DNA of 64,000 nt from Acidobacteriota bacterium (GTDB lineage: Bacteria; Acidobacteriota; Blastocatellia; RBC074): assembly GCA_016715865.1 (NCBI GenBank), contig JADJXM010000001.1, forward strand, positions 310,001 through 374,000, read 5' to 3'. The notes under the pieces were generated by a model. That model did not search any database. It was not told the origin of the DNA and saw only the letters and a list, made by a program, of their open reading frames with translations. The position numbers were made by a program, and so were the translations under genes. Below, one piece after another: positions 63,121 through 64,000 of this stretch. Each line of letters opens with the position of its first letter. Positions within the stretch are counted from its first letter, which is position 1.

Positions 63121-64000
<880 letters not shown>

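Overview
The window reads as a chromosomal segment of a Gram-negative heterotroph with moderately high GC. It carries lpxC, outer-membrane lipoprotein and porin genes, and multiheme cytochromes. Several features together suggest Acidobacteriota, probably Blastocatellia or a relative: a DUF1549/DUF1553 plus DUF1501 pair, secreted DUF11 and Thr-Pro-stalk proteins, a DUF885 peptidase, and dense intergenic palindromes and heptamer arrays. There is no 16S rRNA or other strong marker, so this placement is inference. No tRNA, rRNA, CRISPR array, prophage or complete insertion sequence was seen.

Layout. 1-4065 (minus): sugar uptake and oxidation (SDR epimerase, zinc alcohol dehydrogenase, sugar-binding lipoprotein, sugar ABC ATPase cut by the left edge). 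4404-7531: a LolA-like lipoprotein with an HAE3/MMPL RND exporter. 7801-10814: lpxC, rpsU, purD. 10958-13270: a large secreted repeat protein with a Thr-Pro stalk. 13903-20049: a nitrite/NO cluster (Crp/Fnr regulator, YwiC-like membrane protein, RIC di-iron protein, NrfH, NrfA with five CXXCH motifs, beta-barrel porin). 20210-23848: frameshifted DUF1501 gene and DUF1549/DUF1553 gene. 24187-24987: class II aldolase. 25178-32612 (minus): a MacB-like export operon (adaptor, ATPase, two permeases) followed by a sigma-54 two-component pair. A good sigma-54 promoter and two dyads lie upstream. 32934-41524: small cytochrome, gluconate-dehydrogenase-subunit-3-like protein, DUF885 peptidase, exported isomerase-like protein, M28 peptidase, and an aminotransferase with an omega-amidase. 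42159-47916: a giant DUF11 repeat protein with one frameshift. 48160-56763: ATP-grasp enzyme, then a long minus-strand run starting with rubrerythrin, a CCG-domain Fe-S protein and DUF3501, continuing through YgfZ, rhodanese and RluA to a TrxR-like reductase. 56917-59240: Fe-S biogenesis (ErpA-like, Mrp, SufR-like regulator). 59434-63042: 2-oxoacid:ferredoxin oxidoreductase with a NuoI-like ferredoxin. 63121-64000: MFS transporter cut by the right edge.

How the parts relate. Much of the window concerns redox, Fe-S and nitrogen-oxide metabolism: nitrite reduction to ammonium, repair of NO-damaged Fe-S centres, rubrerythrin peroxide defence, Fe-S assembly, and ferredoxin-dependent 2-oxoacid oxidation. 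The other themes are envelope export and large secreted adhesin-like proteins.

Non-coding structure is the most unusual part. Short heptamer arrays in inverted orientation flank unrelated or loosely related cores at several gene borders. A second family of about 75-bp palindromes sits just after stop codons and shows compensatory changes between copies. A MITE-like element of about 360 bp splits the rubrerythrin cluster. Three genes each carry a single extra base beside a short homopolymer. That pattern looks more like sequencing or assembly error than three independent pseudogenes.
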